55,546 nt of DNA, from the NCBI RefSeq assembly GCF_025061645.1, contig NZ_JANYMP010000047.1, forward strand, positions 1 through 55,546, written 5' to 3'. A model generated the notes under the pieces. It saw only the letters and a program-made list of their open reading frames with translations. It was not told where the DNA came from and did not search any database. The position numbers and the translations under genes are program-made. This stretch comes from Umezawaea endophytica. Lineage in GTDB: Bacteria; Actinomycetota; Actinomycetes; Mycobacteriales; Pseudonocardiaceae. This document shows, one piece after another, positions 9,700 through 17,779 of this stretch (within the stretch, counting starts at the first letter, position 1; each line of letters begins with the position of its first letter).

Positions 9700-9857
9700 T
9701 CGCTCCTCCGGGGTGCCGGGGTCTGGCCGGCGCATTCGACCTCGTGGGGCCGCAGGGCTGGTCGGGTGTGGTCGCCTGGTGCGCCCTCGCCGAGGACCGG
9801 TCGTGCCGCAGGGCCGCCGGTCGTCGAACGCCGCGCGTCGGGGGTGCTCACTCGCTC
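9689..9857. repeat. 17-bp direct repeat bounding a 152-bp insertion between jetA and jetB
   Basis: The 17-mer GGGGTGCTCACTCGCTC occurs exactly at 9689-9705 and 9841-9857. Read on the gene strand it is GAGCGAGTGAGCACCCC, which contains the jetA stop in one copy and the jetB GTG start in the other. An undivided copy would give the normal GTGA stop/start overlap, as seen at jetB/jetC. The 135 bp between copies has no open reading frame of note. Near its edges are imperfectly inverted motifs (GCATTCGAC near 9733 and GTCGAACGC near 9823). Tandem duplication or a small non-autonomous insertion could explain it. Confidence 0.7.
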
Positions 9858-11347
9858 AACGCCAGCCGCGCGTCGTGCAGGGTCAACGTCCCCGCCTTCG
9901 AGGTGATCCTGGTGGTCTCGCCCGGCGAGTGGTCGACGGTGACGCGCAGGCCGCGCACCGGGTCGGCGGCCGAACCGGAGTCGGCCGCGCTCTCCCGCTG
10001 CGCCATCGCCAGCGTCAGCAGCTCGCACAGCACGCCCAGCGCGTCGCCGGACAGCGTCGTCGACGCCAGCCGCGGCGCGGCCGACGCCAGCTCGGCCACC
10101 GACGCGGCCCGGTGCTCGTCCGCCTCGCGGGCCGCCGCCAGCAGCGACTGCTCGGTGATCGGGTCGTCCAGGATGCGCGACGTCCGCCCGCGCGCGCCCC
10201 GGTCGCCCCGGCTGCGGACGCTGACCGTCACGTCCCGCACCGGCCCGTCGCGCCACGCCGTCCGCTCGTTGTCGCTGTCGTGCTCCGGCGCGGGCAGCAC
10301 GTGCCGCGCCGAGTAGAGACCGAACGCCGCCGCGTACAGCTCGTGGCCCTGCGCGCGGGTGCCGGAGTCGAACCACGCCGCCAGCTTCAGCAGCTCCGCG
10401 CGCCGCCCCGGCAGCAGGCCGCCGCCGGAGGTCGCGCGCTTCACCGACGCCAGCAGCGACCCGATGGCCCGCGCGGTCGCCTCGCGCAGCGCCGTCACCT
10501 GGCTCGGGTGGCCGGGGCGGTCGACGAACCAGCCCGCCAGCTCCTGCCAGTCCGCCGCGGACCGGCCCCGCGCCCGTTCGACCTCGACGCCGAGCCCGTC
10601 CGTGGCGCCGAGCAGCCGCAGCAGCTCGCCACGCCCCCGCGCCAGGCCCGCCAGCGCGTCCGCGATGGCCGGGGTGTGCCGCAGCACGTCCTCCACGACC
10701 ATCTGGATGTACTCGACCAGCAGGTTCCGGAACCCGGAGATCTCCTCGGGCGCCAGGTGGTGCCGCGTCACGACCTGCCCGAGGTACGCGTAGAAGTCAC
10801 GCACCGTGGCCGCCAGCTCGGCGTGCTGGAGGAAGACCGTCGTCACCCGTTCGGCCAGCACCTCGCGGGACCGCCTGCCCTCGCCCGTCACCAGCGCCTC
10901 GGACAGCGCGCCGCCCAGCTCGCTCAGCCCGCGCTCGATCGCGGGCAGCAGCTCCCGCGACACCTCGCGCGCGCCCTCCGGCACCCGGAGGAGCTGGTCG
11001 ACGTCCCGCTGGACGCGCACCGCGAGCTTGCTCACCTGGTAGCGGACGCTGCCGTGCTGGAACTCGGCGATGCTCGTCGCGACGACCTCGCGACGGCCCT
11101 GCACGAGGTTGCCCCACTCCACGAGCTGCTTGAGCCTGTTGATCACGTTCTCGATCCGGGACTCTCCCGCGTCCACGGTGCCCAGCCGCTCCGCCCCCGC
11201 GAGGGCGCCTGCGACCTCCCCGGCGGGCAGGTCGGCGAGCAGGGTGGACGTGAACAGGCGCATGATCGCCAGGTACGTGCGCTGGTAGTCGCGCGCGTCC
11301 AGGTACGCGTAGAGCTTCAACCGGCCCGCTGGTTCCACGGTCGGCAC
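9848..11347 (-). CDS. jetA: Wadjet JetA: kleisin-like subunit (TIGR02677 type)
   Basis: About 499 residues with the TIGR02677 pattern: LKLYAYLDARDYQRTYLAIMRLFT at the N-terminus, LVEWGNL and a VATSIAEFQHGSVRYQ segment, then a long helical middle and a C-terminal winged-helix-like part. JetA is the kleisin that bridges the two JetC heads and recruits JetB. GTG 11345-11347 is chosen because the family core starts just after it. Upstream in-frame GTGs at 11360-11362 and 11366-11368 are possible, and none has a strong ribosome site. It is the first gene of the operon and is divergent from cobD across ~107 bp. Confidence 0.83.
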   Translation of the reverse strand: MPTVEPAGRLKLYAYLDARDYQRTYLAIMRLFTSTLLADLPAGEVAGALAGAERLGTVDAGESRIENVINRLKQLVEWGNLVQGRREVVATSIAEFQHGSVRYQVSKLAVRVQRDVDQLLRVPEGAREVSRELLPAIERGLSELGGALSEALVTGEGRRSREVLAERVTTVFLQHAELAATVRDFYAYLGQVVTRHHLAPEEISGFRNLLVEYIQMVVEDVLRHTPAIADALAGLARGRGELLRLLGATDGLGVEVERARGRSAADWQELAGWFVDRPGHPSQVTALREATARAIGSLLASVKRATSGGGLLPGRRAELLKLAAWFDSGTRAQGHELYAAAFGLYSARHVLPAPEHDSDNERTAWRDGPVRDVTVSVRSRGDRGARGRTSRILDDPITEQSLLAAAREADEHRAASVAELASAAPRLASTTLSGDALGVLCELLTLAMAQRESAADSGSAADPVRGLRVTVDHSPGETTRITSKAGTLTLHDARLALSE

Positions 11348-11454
11348 CCTAACGCCGGCCACCGACACCCCCGGACATCGGGAACCGCGCCCCTAGCTCG
11401 AACGGGTGACAGCCGACGCTATACGGTGCCGTGTCGACTTCGGGGAGGTCTGCC

Positions 11455-12393
11455 TTGGGCGTGGGACGAGCGGCCGGATTGTTGCTGGGAGTAGCGGCGG
11501 ACGCGGTCTTCGGCGACCCCCGGAGACACCACCCGGTGGCGTTCTTCGGCCGTGCCGCGGATGTGACCGAACGGACCACGTACCGCGACAGCCGCACCGC
11601 GGGCGTCCAGCACACGGCGCTGCTCGCGGGCGGCGTCGTGGCGTTGGGCGTGGTCGTCGAGCGGCTGAGCGGTCGCAGCGAGCTGCTGAAGACCGTCACC
11701 ACGGCCGCCGCGACCTGGGTCGTCCTCGGTGGGGCCTCGCTCGCCAAGGAGGGCACGGCGATGGGCCGTGAGCTCGACGGCGGCGACCTGGCCGCCGCGC
11801 GCGACCGGCTGCCGAACCTGTGCGGCCGCGAGCCCGCCTCGCTGGACACGCTCGCGCTGGCCAAGGCCACCGTCGAGTCCGTCGCCGAGAACACCTCCGA
11901 CGCCGTCGTCGCGCCGCTGCTGTGGGGCGCGGTCGCGGGCGTGCCCGGCCTGCTGGCGTACCGCGCGGTCAACACCCTGGACGCGATGATCGGCCACAGG
12001 TCACCTCGCTACCTGCGCTTCGGCTGGGCCGCCGCCAAGCTCGACGACCTCGCCAACCTCGTCCCGGCCCGCGCCGCGGCACTGCTCACCGTCGTCGCCG
12101 CCCCCGTCGTCGGCGGCTCGGCCGCTGAGGCGTGGGAGGTGTGGCGGCGCGATGCGTCGGCGCACCCCAGCCCCAACGCGGGCCAGGTGGAAGCCGCGTT
12201 CGCGGGCGCGCTGGAGATCCGGCTCGGCGGGCGCACGGTCTACTCCTACGGAGCCGAGGACCGCGCCGTCATGGGGCACGGCCGCAACCCCGACGCCGGG
12301 CACGTGACCAGGGCCGTCGAGCTGTCCAGGGTGGTAGGCGGGCTGTCGGCGGTGCTAGCCGCGGCCCTGGCGCTGTTCGCCCGCCGCCGCTAG
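11455..12393 (+). CDS. cobD: Adenosylcobinamide-phosphate synthase CobD/CbiB
   Basis: The 312-residue integral membrane enzyme attaches aminopropanol (or its phosphate) to adenosylcobyric acid in cobalamin synthesis. Family hallmarks are GVAADAVFGDPRRHHPVAFFGR at the N-terminus, ATVESVAENTSDAVVAPLLWGAVAGVPG, and YRAVNTLDAMIGHRSPRY in the middle. Several hydrophobic helices are present, including one at the C-terminus. TTG 11455 is preferred over GTG 11431 because GGGGAGG lies 6 nt upstream. M. tuberculosis has the homologue Rv2236c in the same neighbourhood. No cobalamin riboswitch fits in the short upstream spacer. The 3' end overlaps convergent SURF1 by 39 bp. Confidence 0.9.
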   Translation: MGVGRAAGLLLGVAADAVFGDPRRHHPVAFFGRAADVTERTTYRDSRTAGVQHTALLAGGVVALGVVVERLSGRSELLKTVTTAAATWVVLGGASLAKEGTAMGRELDGGDLAAARDRLPNLCGREPASLDTLALAKATVESVAENTSDAVVAPLLWGAVAGVPGLLAYRAVNTLDAMIGHRSPRYLRFGWAAAKLDDLANLVPARAAALLTVVAAPVVGGSAAEAWEVWRRDASAHPSPNAGQVEAAFAGALEIRLGGRTVYSYGAEDRAVMGHGRNPDAGHVTRAVELSRVVGGLSAVLAAALALFARRR

Positions 12394-13197
12394 CTCGGAC
12401 CCCGACGCGGCGGCCTCGTCTTCAGCGAGCATCTCCGCGACCGACTTCCGCTTCGGCCTCGGCTCCGCGAGCGCCCCACCGGGCTGGATCTCGCGCCAGG
12501 TGAAGTACGCCCAGCCGCCGAGCGCCATCACGCCGAACGCGATCCACTGCAACGCGTAGGAGAAGAACGGCCCGGACTCCATCCGCGGCAGCGGCAGCGC
12601 GTTCAGCACCCCCGGTTGGCCCTCGGAGAGCTGGAAGTAGCCCGGCCGGACGTCCAGCCCGGCCGCCCGGCCGACGACCGCCGAGTTGATCGCGTATACC
12701 TGCCTGCGGCCGTCCTCGGTGAACGCCTCGCGGTCGTCGGACTCACCGGCCCGCACCCACGCCACCGTCGTCACCTCGTCGGTGGGCGCGACGGGGATCT
12801 CCGGCACGCTCACGCCGCTGGCGGGCCGCAGGTAACCCCGGTCCACCAGCACGACCTGCCCGCTGTCCAGCCGGAACGGCGTCACGACCTCGAAGGCGGC
12901 CTCGCCCTGCACGGTCCGCAGCCTGGCCACGGCCTCGCCGTCGGGCAGGAACCGCCCGGTGAGCGCCACCCGCTTCCACTCGACCTCGGCGTTCGGGCGG
13001 TCGAGCACGGTGCCCACCGGGACGGGGTCGGTCTTCATCGCCGTCGTCAGCGCGTCGTTCTGCGCCACCCGCTCGTCGTTGCGACCGAACTGCCACGGCA
13101 TGAGCATCGTGAAACACGCGCCCGCGAACACCCAGACGGCCAGCGTCAACGCGAGCCACCCAGGTCGGAGCAGGAACCGGAACCGCACGGCCTCCAC
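12355..13197 (-). CDS. SURF1-family membrane protein (cytochrome oxidase assembly)
   Basis: The ~280-residue protein has the SURF1 layout. There is an N-terminal membrane helix (LRPGWLALTLAVWVFAGACF), then an extracytoplasmic domain with RVALTGRFLP, RTVQGEAAFEVVTPFRL and VLVDRGYL. A C-terminal helix (FFSYALQWIAFGVMALGGWAYF) and a cytoplasmic Lys/Arg- and Ala-rich tail follow. SURF1 helps insert heme a in cytochrome aa3 oxidase. GTG 13195-13197 or GTG 13186-13188 are both possible starts; the frame extends further upstream only as non-family sequence. It is last in the ptpA operon, as the homologue Rv2235 is near ptpA in mycobacteria. Confidence 0.87.
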   Translation of the reverse strand: MEAVRFRFLLRPGWLALTLAVWVFAGACFTMLMPWQFGRNDERVAQNDALTTAMKTDPVPVGTVLDRPNAEVEWKRVALTGRFLPDGEAVARLRTVQGEAAFEVVTPFRLDSGQVVLVDRGYLRPASGVSVPEIPVAPTDEVTTVAWVRAGESDDREAFTEDGRRQVYAINSAVVGRAAGLDVRPGYFQLSEGQPGVLNALPLPRMESGPFFSYALQWIAFGVMALGGWAYFTWREIQPGGALAEPRPKRKSVAEMLAEDEAAASGSELAAAGEQRQGRG

Positions 13198-13214
13198 GGT
13201 AGGCGCTGCGCGGA

Positions 13215-13754
13215 TCAGGAGCGGATCAGGGTCCGCTCGAACCTCACGTTGAACCCCTTGCCGGTCGGGGCCGCGCACATCACGCCCACCAGCGCGGGCA
13301 CCCCCGGCGGGAAGTACGCGAGCCGCAGCATCGTGACCGGCTCGTCGTCACCCAGCCCGTACCGGACGGTCACCGTGTCACCGACCCGCTCGGCGGAGAT
13401 GGTGACCCGGTCCGCGGTCGCGGTGGGTACGACGGACCAGTCCGAAACGCCCCTGGTCACGACCGCGCTGATCTGGAACTCGCCGTCGACCAGCTCCACC
13501 CCGGCCTTGATCCAGTTCTCCTCGTCGATCCGCAACGCGATCCCGGCCTGGTCGTACAGCTCGGCGTAGTCCGCGGAGAAGGTCGTCGACACCGCGCAGT
13601 CGCCGTCGACCCACCGCCCGCGGACGTGACCGGTGTCGCGGATGAAGCCGTAGTGGGTCGTGCGCCAGAAGTCGGTGTCCGGGTCCGCTGTGACGAACAG
13701 CTCCCCGTCGGGACCGGTCGACCACTTCGCGGGCTCGTTGATCCATTCGTCCAT
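13215..13754 (-). CDS. DUF1349-domain protein
   Basis: The 179-residue cytosolic protein has the concanavalin-like beta-sandwich pattern of DUF1349: a WINEPAKW start, TDFWRTTHYGFIRDTGH, YAELYDQAGIALRIDEENWIKAGVELVDG and a C-terminal LAYFPPG segment. Members often sit beside carbohydrate or sugar-phosphate genes; no catalytic role is established. The next gene upstream is a fructosamine-kinase-like protein, 7 nt away, so a role in sugar-adduct handling is possible but inferred. ATG 13752-13754 follows an AGATGATGG stretch with no strong ribosome site. Confidence 0.8.
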   Translation of the reverse strand: MDEWINEPAKWSTGPDGELFVTADPDTDFWRTTHYGFIRDTGHVRGRWVDGDCAVSTTFSADYAELYDQAGIALRIDEENWIKAGVELVDGEFQISAVVTRGVSDWSVVPTATADRVTISAERVGDTVTVRYGLGDDEPVTMLRLAYFPPGVPALVGVMCAAPTGKGFNVRFERTLIRS

Positions 13755-13761
13755 GGGGCCA

Positions 13762-14568
13762 TCATCTCGCCGCGGCGACCGCTTGAGTGGCGTAACCGCC
13801 GCCGAACAGCACGACGTGCACGAGCAGCGGGAACAACTGGTGCAGCCCGACCCGGTCCTCCCACCCGTCGGCCAGTGGCGCGACCTCCTGGTAAGCCCGC
13901 TCGACGTGGTCCAGGAGCGGGCAGCCGAACAGCCGCAGCATCGCCAGGTCCGTCTCCCGGTGGCCGCCGTGCGCCGCCGGGTCGACCAGCCACACCCGCC
14001 CGTCCGCCGCCCACAGGACGTTGCCGCTCCACAGGTCGCCGTGCAGCCGGGCGGGCGGCTCACCGGGGTCCTCGGCCCGCTCGACCCGCGCGGTGATGAG
14101 CTGTGCTTGCGATGCGGTGAGCAGGCCCTGGTCGACGGCCGTCCGCAGGTAGGGCTCGACCCGGTGCGCCCAGTACCACTCCGGCCAGCGCTCGCCGGTC
14201 TCGTTGCGCATCGGCGCGAGCCCGATCGCCGCGTCCACCGGCCCGCCCGGCGGGGGAGAGCCGAACGCGGGCGCGCCGCTGTCGTGCAGCACGGCCAGCT
14301 CGCGCCCGAACGCCTCCGCGGCCTCGGCGGTGGGCCGTCCGGTCGGCACGTGGTCGGTGACCAGCCACGTCCCGTCCTGCCCCAGCACCCGCGGCACAGG
14401 CGGTCCACCGGGCACGGCCAACCACCGCAGCGATGCCGCCTCGGCCGGTGCCGACGGGGTGTCCTTCGCCACCACGTGCCCACCGGCCACCGCGACGTCG
14501 TAGACGCCACCGCTGATCGCCGTCGCCGACCGGGCGTCCAACCCGGCCAGCTCGACGACCGCGGTCAC
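13762..14568 (-). CDS. Fructosamine kinase family protein
   Basis: The 268-residue aminoglycoside-phosphotransferase-like kinase has ISGGVYDVAVAGGHVVAKD (nucleotide-binding strand and Lys), the catalytic loop HGDLWSGN, and the metal-binding VDPAAHGGHRETDLAM. These are typical of the fructosamine kinase/YniA family, which phosphorylates ketoamine adducts on glycated proteins so that they detach. The true start is GTG 14566-14568, which overlaps the ptpA stop (GTGA). It is co-transcribed and probably translationally coupled with the low-molecular-weight phosphatase upstream. Protein-ribulosamine kinase/LMW-PTP pairing has been noted in bacteria and plants, so the two may act together in deglycation. 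Confidence 0.85.
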   Translation of the reverse strand: MTAVVELAGLDARSATAISGGVYDVAVAGGHVVAKDTPSAPAEAASLRWLAVPGGPPVPRVLGQDGTWLVTDHVPTGRPTAEAAEAFGRELAVLHDSGAPAFGSPPPGGPVDAAIGLAPMRNETGERWPEWYWAHRVEPYLRTAVDQGLLTASQAQLITARVERAEDPGEPPARLHGDLWSGNVLWAADGRVWLVDPAAHGGHRETDLAMLRLFGCPLLDHVERAYQEVAPLADGWEDRVGLHQLFPLLVHVVLFGGGYATQAVAAAR

Positions 14569-15020
14569 AGCCGTTCGCGCACCCACGCCAACAACCCCGG
14601 CACCGCCGCCTCGGTCATCTCCAGCACCCGGTCGAAGCCCTCGCGGTCCCCGTAGTACGGGTCCGGCACGTCCACCCCGTCCGCGTCCGGGTCGAACGAC
14701 CGCAGCAACCGCACCCGCTCCGCGTCCCCGGACAACCGCCGCAACTCCCGCGCGTGCCCCGAGTCCAACGCCACCAGCAGATCCGCCCCCAGGTGCGCCT
14801 CCCCGACCTGCGCCGCCACGTGCTCAGCCGGGTACCCCGCGTCCACGAGCGACTTCGCCGCCCGCTCGTCCGCCGCGTCCCCGACGTGCCACCCACCCGT
14901 ACCCGCGCTGGACACCTCCACCACGCCAGCCAACCCGGCCCGCCGAACGTGCTCCCGGAACACGATCGCGGCCACCGGCGAACGACAGATGTTGCCCGTG
15001 CAGACGAAGGTCACATGCAT
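14565..15020 (-). CDS. ptpA: Low-molecular-weight protein-tyrosine phosphatase
   Basis: The 151-residue protein starts with the CX5R active-site loop VCTGNICRSP (Cys7, Arg13). It has the late general-acid motif DPYYGD (Asp120), both diagnostic of LMW-PTPs. It could dephosphorylate Tyr proteins or, given the fructosamine kinase partner, sugar phosphates. It is first of the four-gene operon ptpA-FN3K-DUF1349-SURF1. The M. tuberculosis homologue Rv2234 has a conserved position near SURF1 and cobD. Confidence 0.9.
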   Translation of the reverse strand: MHVTFVCTGNICRSPVAAIVFREHVRRAGLAGVVEVSSAGTGGWHVGDAADERAAKSLVDAGYPAEHVAAQVGEAHLGADLLVALDSGHARELRRLSGDAERVRLLRSFDPDADGVDVPDPYYGDREGFDRVLEMTEAAVPGLLAWVRERL

Positions 15021-15052
15021 GCCCCGACCCTAATCTCAGCGGCCCGGCGGAT

Positions 15053-16213
15053 TCAGGGACCGCGGTGCTCCAGGAAGCTCGAATCCACGGTCACCACACC
15101 GGTGAGCCGCCACGCCCCGCGCTCGAAGACCAGATCACCGGTGACCGTGAAGGGCAGCTTGCGGTGGTAGGCGAGGATCGCCCACTCGTGGTCTTCCCCG
15201 TTGAGCGTGATGTGGACGCTGCGCGCTCGGCCGCGGACGTAGGTCGCCAGCACGATCGTCGCGGTCTCCAGGTCCTGGCCGCCGGGATCCTCGCGGGTGA
15301 GGGCCCGCACGGTTCCGACCAGGGTCTCGGTGCGCGGTGGTTCCTCCTGGCGGACGAGCCTCTCGCGAACCCGCGGCAACGCGGCGATGACGTCCCGGTC
15401 CACCACGATGGGCGTTCGTCCGACCGAGGGTCGCGGCTCGGACGACGCCCAGTCGAACGACAGGTCGAGCGAACGCAGCGCCTCGGGCTGGGTGAGGTCC
15501 TGGAGCGATTCCACCAGACCGGCGCTGAGCCCGAGGTGCCCCGCCTGGTCCGCGGTGCCGCTGTCCCATCGTCGGGCCAGGTCGCGCGTGGTCTCCAGCC
15601 CGGTGGCCAAGGTCTCCATCACCCTGCGCGGGAAGGACACCGCCGCTGATCCGTCGTCGAGTGGAGGCAGCGGGTCGCCGAGGCGGGTGACGACGGTGAA
15701 CACGAAACTGCCGGTCTTGGTGTGGCCGAGCCTCACGTCGTCGTCGAGGAAGTCGGTCACGCTGGACGGACGCCTGCCCCGGTGGGGATGAGCCGGATCC
15801 GCTGCCGTGGTGGCTGCGGCCTTCATCATCTTGAACAGGGCGTCCATCGTCTTCTCGGCCTGGCGGAACGGAATCGTGCCGTCGGTCATCGCCTGGTCGA
15901 GGCGCACGAAGAACAGGTCGGCGCGAGCGGCCATGATCCGCTCGGCCAACTGGGAGGGGTCCCAGTCGTAGATCCTGCCCAGGGCGTGCAGGGCGTCCAG
16001 GAACCTCTGGGAGAAGTCGACGAAGTCGGTGGCGAGCGGAAGCATGATCCGCCCCATCGGGCCACGCTCACCGACGAGACGCCAGATCTCCCGGACGTTC
16101 GGGTGCTTCGACTCGAGCTCCCAGTCGTGGGCCGCGAGGTACTGCGAAACGGCGGGAGGAGTCAGGGCCGTCGCGATGGCCCAGTAGCCATCCGGTGAAG
16201 AGGTGTTCACCAC
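15053..16213 (-). CDS. Uncharacterised protein coupled to a broken DUF4365-like gene
   Basis: I do not recognise a functional family. The 386-residue protein is soluble, with no signal or membrane helices. Residues ~10-110 (YLAAHDWELESKHPNVREIWRL...DFVDFSQRFLDALHALGRIY) look like a conserved N-terminal module. I have the impression this occurs in actinobacterial two-gene cassettes with a DUF4365-like partner. The middle has a basic turn (HPHRGRRPSS), then FVFTVVTRLGDP, and the C-terminus is beta-rich. GTG 16211-16213 overlaps the partner stop codon at 16207-16209, so the pair was co-translated before the partner broke. A defence or DNA-maintenance role is only a guess from the DUF4365 (nuclease-like fold) neighbour. 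Confidence 0.6.
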   Translation of the reverse strand: MVNTSSPDGYWAIATALTPPAVSQYLAAHDWELESKHPNVREIWRLVGERGPMGRIMLPLATDFVDFSQRFLDALHALGRIYDWDPSQLAERIMAARADLFFVRLDQAMTDGTIPFRQAEKTMDALFKMMKAAATTAADPAHPHRGRRPSSVTDFLDDDVRLGHTKTGSFVFTVVTRLGDPLPPLDDGSAAVSFPRRVMETLATGLETTRDLARRWDSGTADQAGHLGLSAGLVESLQDLTQPEALRSLDLSFDWASSEPRPSVGRTPIVVDRDVIAALPRVRERLVRQEEPPRTETLVGTVRALTREDPGGQDLETATIVLATYVRGRARSVHITLNGEDHEWAILAYHRKLPFTVTGDLVFERGAWRLTGVVTVDSSFLEHRGP

Positions 16214-16610
16214 TGGCCTCCTTCGCCGATCGTCCGCATGATTCCCGACAGCCCGTTCACGTCGAACAGGTTGCGTCTTGGCAGGTGCACGGTTCTCGAG
16301 CCCTGATCCTCGCCGATGCTTCCATCGGCCACGCCAGGTGTTCTTCGGTCAGCAGGTCGTGACGGGTCGTGCACTTGACCTGCAGCTCGAAGTCGGGGCA
16401 GTAGAACGTGCTGTACTCCGCCGAGGAAGCGATGGTGATGTCGACGCCGTCGTAGTCGGTTTCGTGGGCCTTGATCGAACAGCCCGCCGCGGCCACCACC
16501 ATCCGGACGAACGCCAGGCTGAAGTGCTCCTTGCGGGCGTTGTGCGGCAGATCGCCGTCCGGCGCGTCGATCGTTCCCACTGCCCGAGGGCCGTCGTCGA
16601 CGTCGGACAT
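16207..16610 (-). pseudogene. Frameshifted, internally deleted DUF4365-like gene
   Basis: The start at ATG 16608-16610 gives a good DUF4365-like N-terminus: HNARKEHFSLAFVRMVVAAAGCS, YDGVDITI and the FELQVKCTT strand typical of a restriction-nuclease-like fold (Asp, then QxKxT). After HLAWPMEAS the frame runs into a stop at 16257. The normal C-terminal end (TVHLPRRNLFDVNGLSGIMRTIGEGG) continues in another frame to a stop at 16207-16209, which overlaps the next gene. The part between these blocks, roughly 60-70 residues in homologues as I recall them, is missing. This indicates an internal deletion with frame change rather than a simple sequencing slip. The upstream ribosome site AAGGCAGG remains. 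Confidence 0.65.
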
Positions 16611-16781
16611 GCACCTGCCTTCCCATCGAGAGGTGAATCGGCAGCACGCTAGTGAGGCTGTTTCGCCCATGCGGCGCGTTCCACCGTCGATTCATCCGAA
16701 AGAGTCGAGGGAGGCGCCTGGTCGCGGTGGTAGCCAGGAGAACGTCTCAGCGGCCTCTAAGGTCGTCCGCGCGACCACGAC

Positions 16782-17768
16782 GTGTCCACCACGACCGCTC
16801 CGACCATCGGCCTGGCGATCCCGGCCCTGGCTCAAGCACTCCCGCGGGTGGAGGTCGAGATCCGCCGGATGGCGACCTCGTCCTCGCTGCCCATCGTGAA
16901 CGAGTTCTCCGGCCGCGTCACGGCGGCGGGCGGCAAGCGGTTGCGCTCCGTCCTCATCCTGGCTGGCACGTTGGCCATGCGCGGTGCCGTGACCGACAAG
17001 GCCGTCACGGCGGCGGCGTGCGTGGAGGTGTTGCACGCCGGGTCGCTGGTGCACGACGACCTGATGGACGGCGCGACCGAACGGCGGGGTGTGCGGACCG
17101 TCAACGCCGACTGGGGGCCCGGCCCGGCGGTGCTGGTGGGTGACTTCATGCTGGCCCGCGCCAGCCAGGTGGCGCTGCGGGAGATCTCGCCGTTCGCCGC
17201 GGAGCAGCTCGCGGCGGCCGTGGCGGACCTGGTCGAGGGCCAGGTGCTGGAGGTTCTGGACCTGCACAACCCGGACCGGACGGTCGACGACGCGCTGCGG
17301 TCGATCGCGCTCAAGACCGGTGCGCTGTTCCGGGTCGGCTGCGTGCTGGCGGCGCACTGCGCGGACGCCGACGAGGCGACGGCGACGCGCATGGCCGAGT
17401 ACGGCGCGAGCTTCGGGCTGCTGTTCCAGGTCCTCGACGACCTGCTGGACCTGGCGTCCACGCGGCTGCGGCTGGGCAAGCCGGTCGGCAACGACCTCCG
17501 CCAGGGCGTCTACACGGTGCCGCTGCTCCGGGTGATGGACCCGGACCTGCGGGCGCTGCTGACCCGCGAGCCGGGTGACGACGAGGTGGCGGAGGTGCTG
17601 GCCCGGTTGCGCCGCGGCCCGATGGTCGAGGACACCCTGGCCTACTGCCGGGCGCTGGCCCGCCGGACGGTGGAGGCGCTGCCCGTGCTGCCCGCCTCGG
17701 AAACCGCCGACATCCTGCGCGAACTGCCCCTGGCCTACCTGAACTGGGCGACCACGCTCATCGCCTAG
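16782..17768 (+). CDS. Polyprenyl (long-chain isoprenyl) diphosphate synthase
   Basis: The 328-residue trans-prenyltransferase carries the first Asp-rich motif HDDLMD at 91-96 and the second QVLDDLLDL at 217-224, with GKRLRSVL (IPP-binding Lys/Arg) at 51-58. The residues before the first motif are small (Ala, Gly, Ser), so a long chain product is expected, probably the menaquinone side chain. Position near cobC matches no mycobacterial neighbour that I recall. A -10-like TAAGGT at 16758-16763 would place a start point near 16770. GTG 16782 lacks a clear ribosome site. Confidence 0.88.
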   Translation: MSTTTAPTIGLAIPALAQALPRVEVEIRRMATSSSLPIVNEFSGRVTAAGGKRLRSVLILAGTLAMRGAVTDKAVTAAACVEVLHAGSLVHDDLMDGATERRGVRTVNADWGPGPAVLVGDFMLARASQVALREISPFAAEQLAAAVADLVEGQVLEVLDLHNPDRTVDDALRSIALKTGALFRVGCVLAAHCADADEATATRMAEYGASFGLLFQVLDDLLDLASTRLRLGKPVGNDLRQGVYTVPLLRVMDPDLRALLTREPGDDEVAEVLARLRRGPMVEDTLAYCRALARRTVEALPVLPASETADILRELPLAYLNWATTLIA

Positions 17769-17779
17769 AATTCCGGGCG

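Noticed and set aside
9736-9847. Small gene between jetA and jetB
   Set aside because: Frames there are shadows or extensions without ribosome sites. The segment is better explained as an insertion bounded by the 17-bp repeat.
11348-11454. Cobalamin riboswitch upstream of cobD
   Set aside because: The spacer to jetA is ~107 bp, too short, and no B12-box-like sequence is seen.
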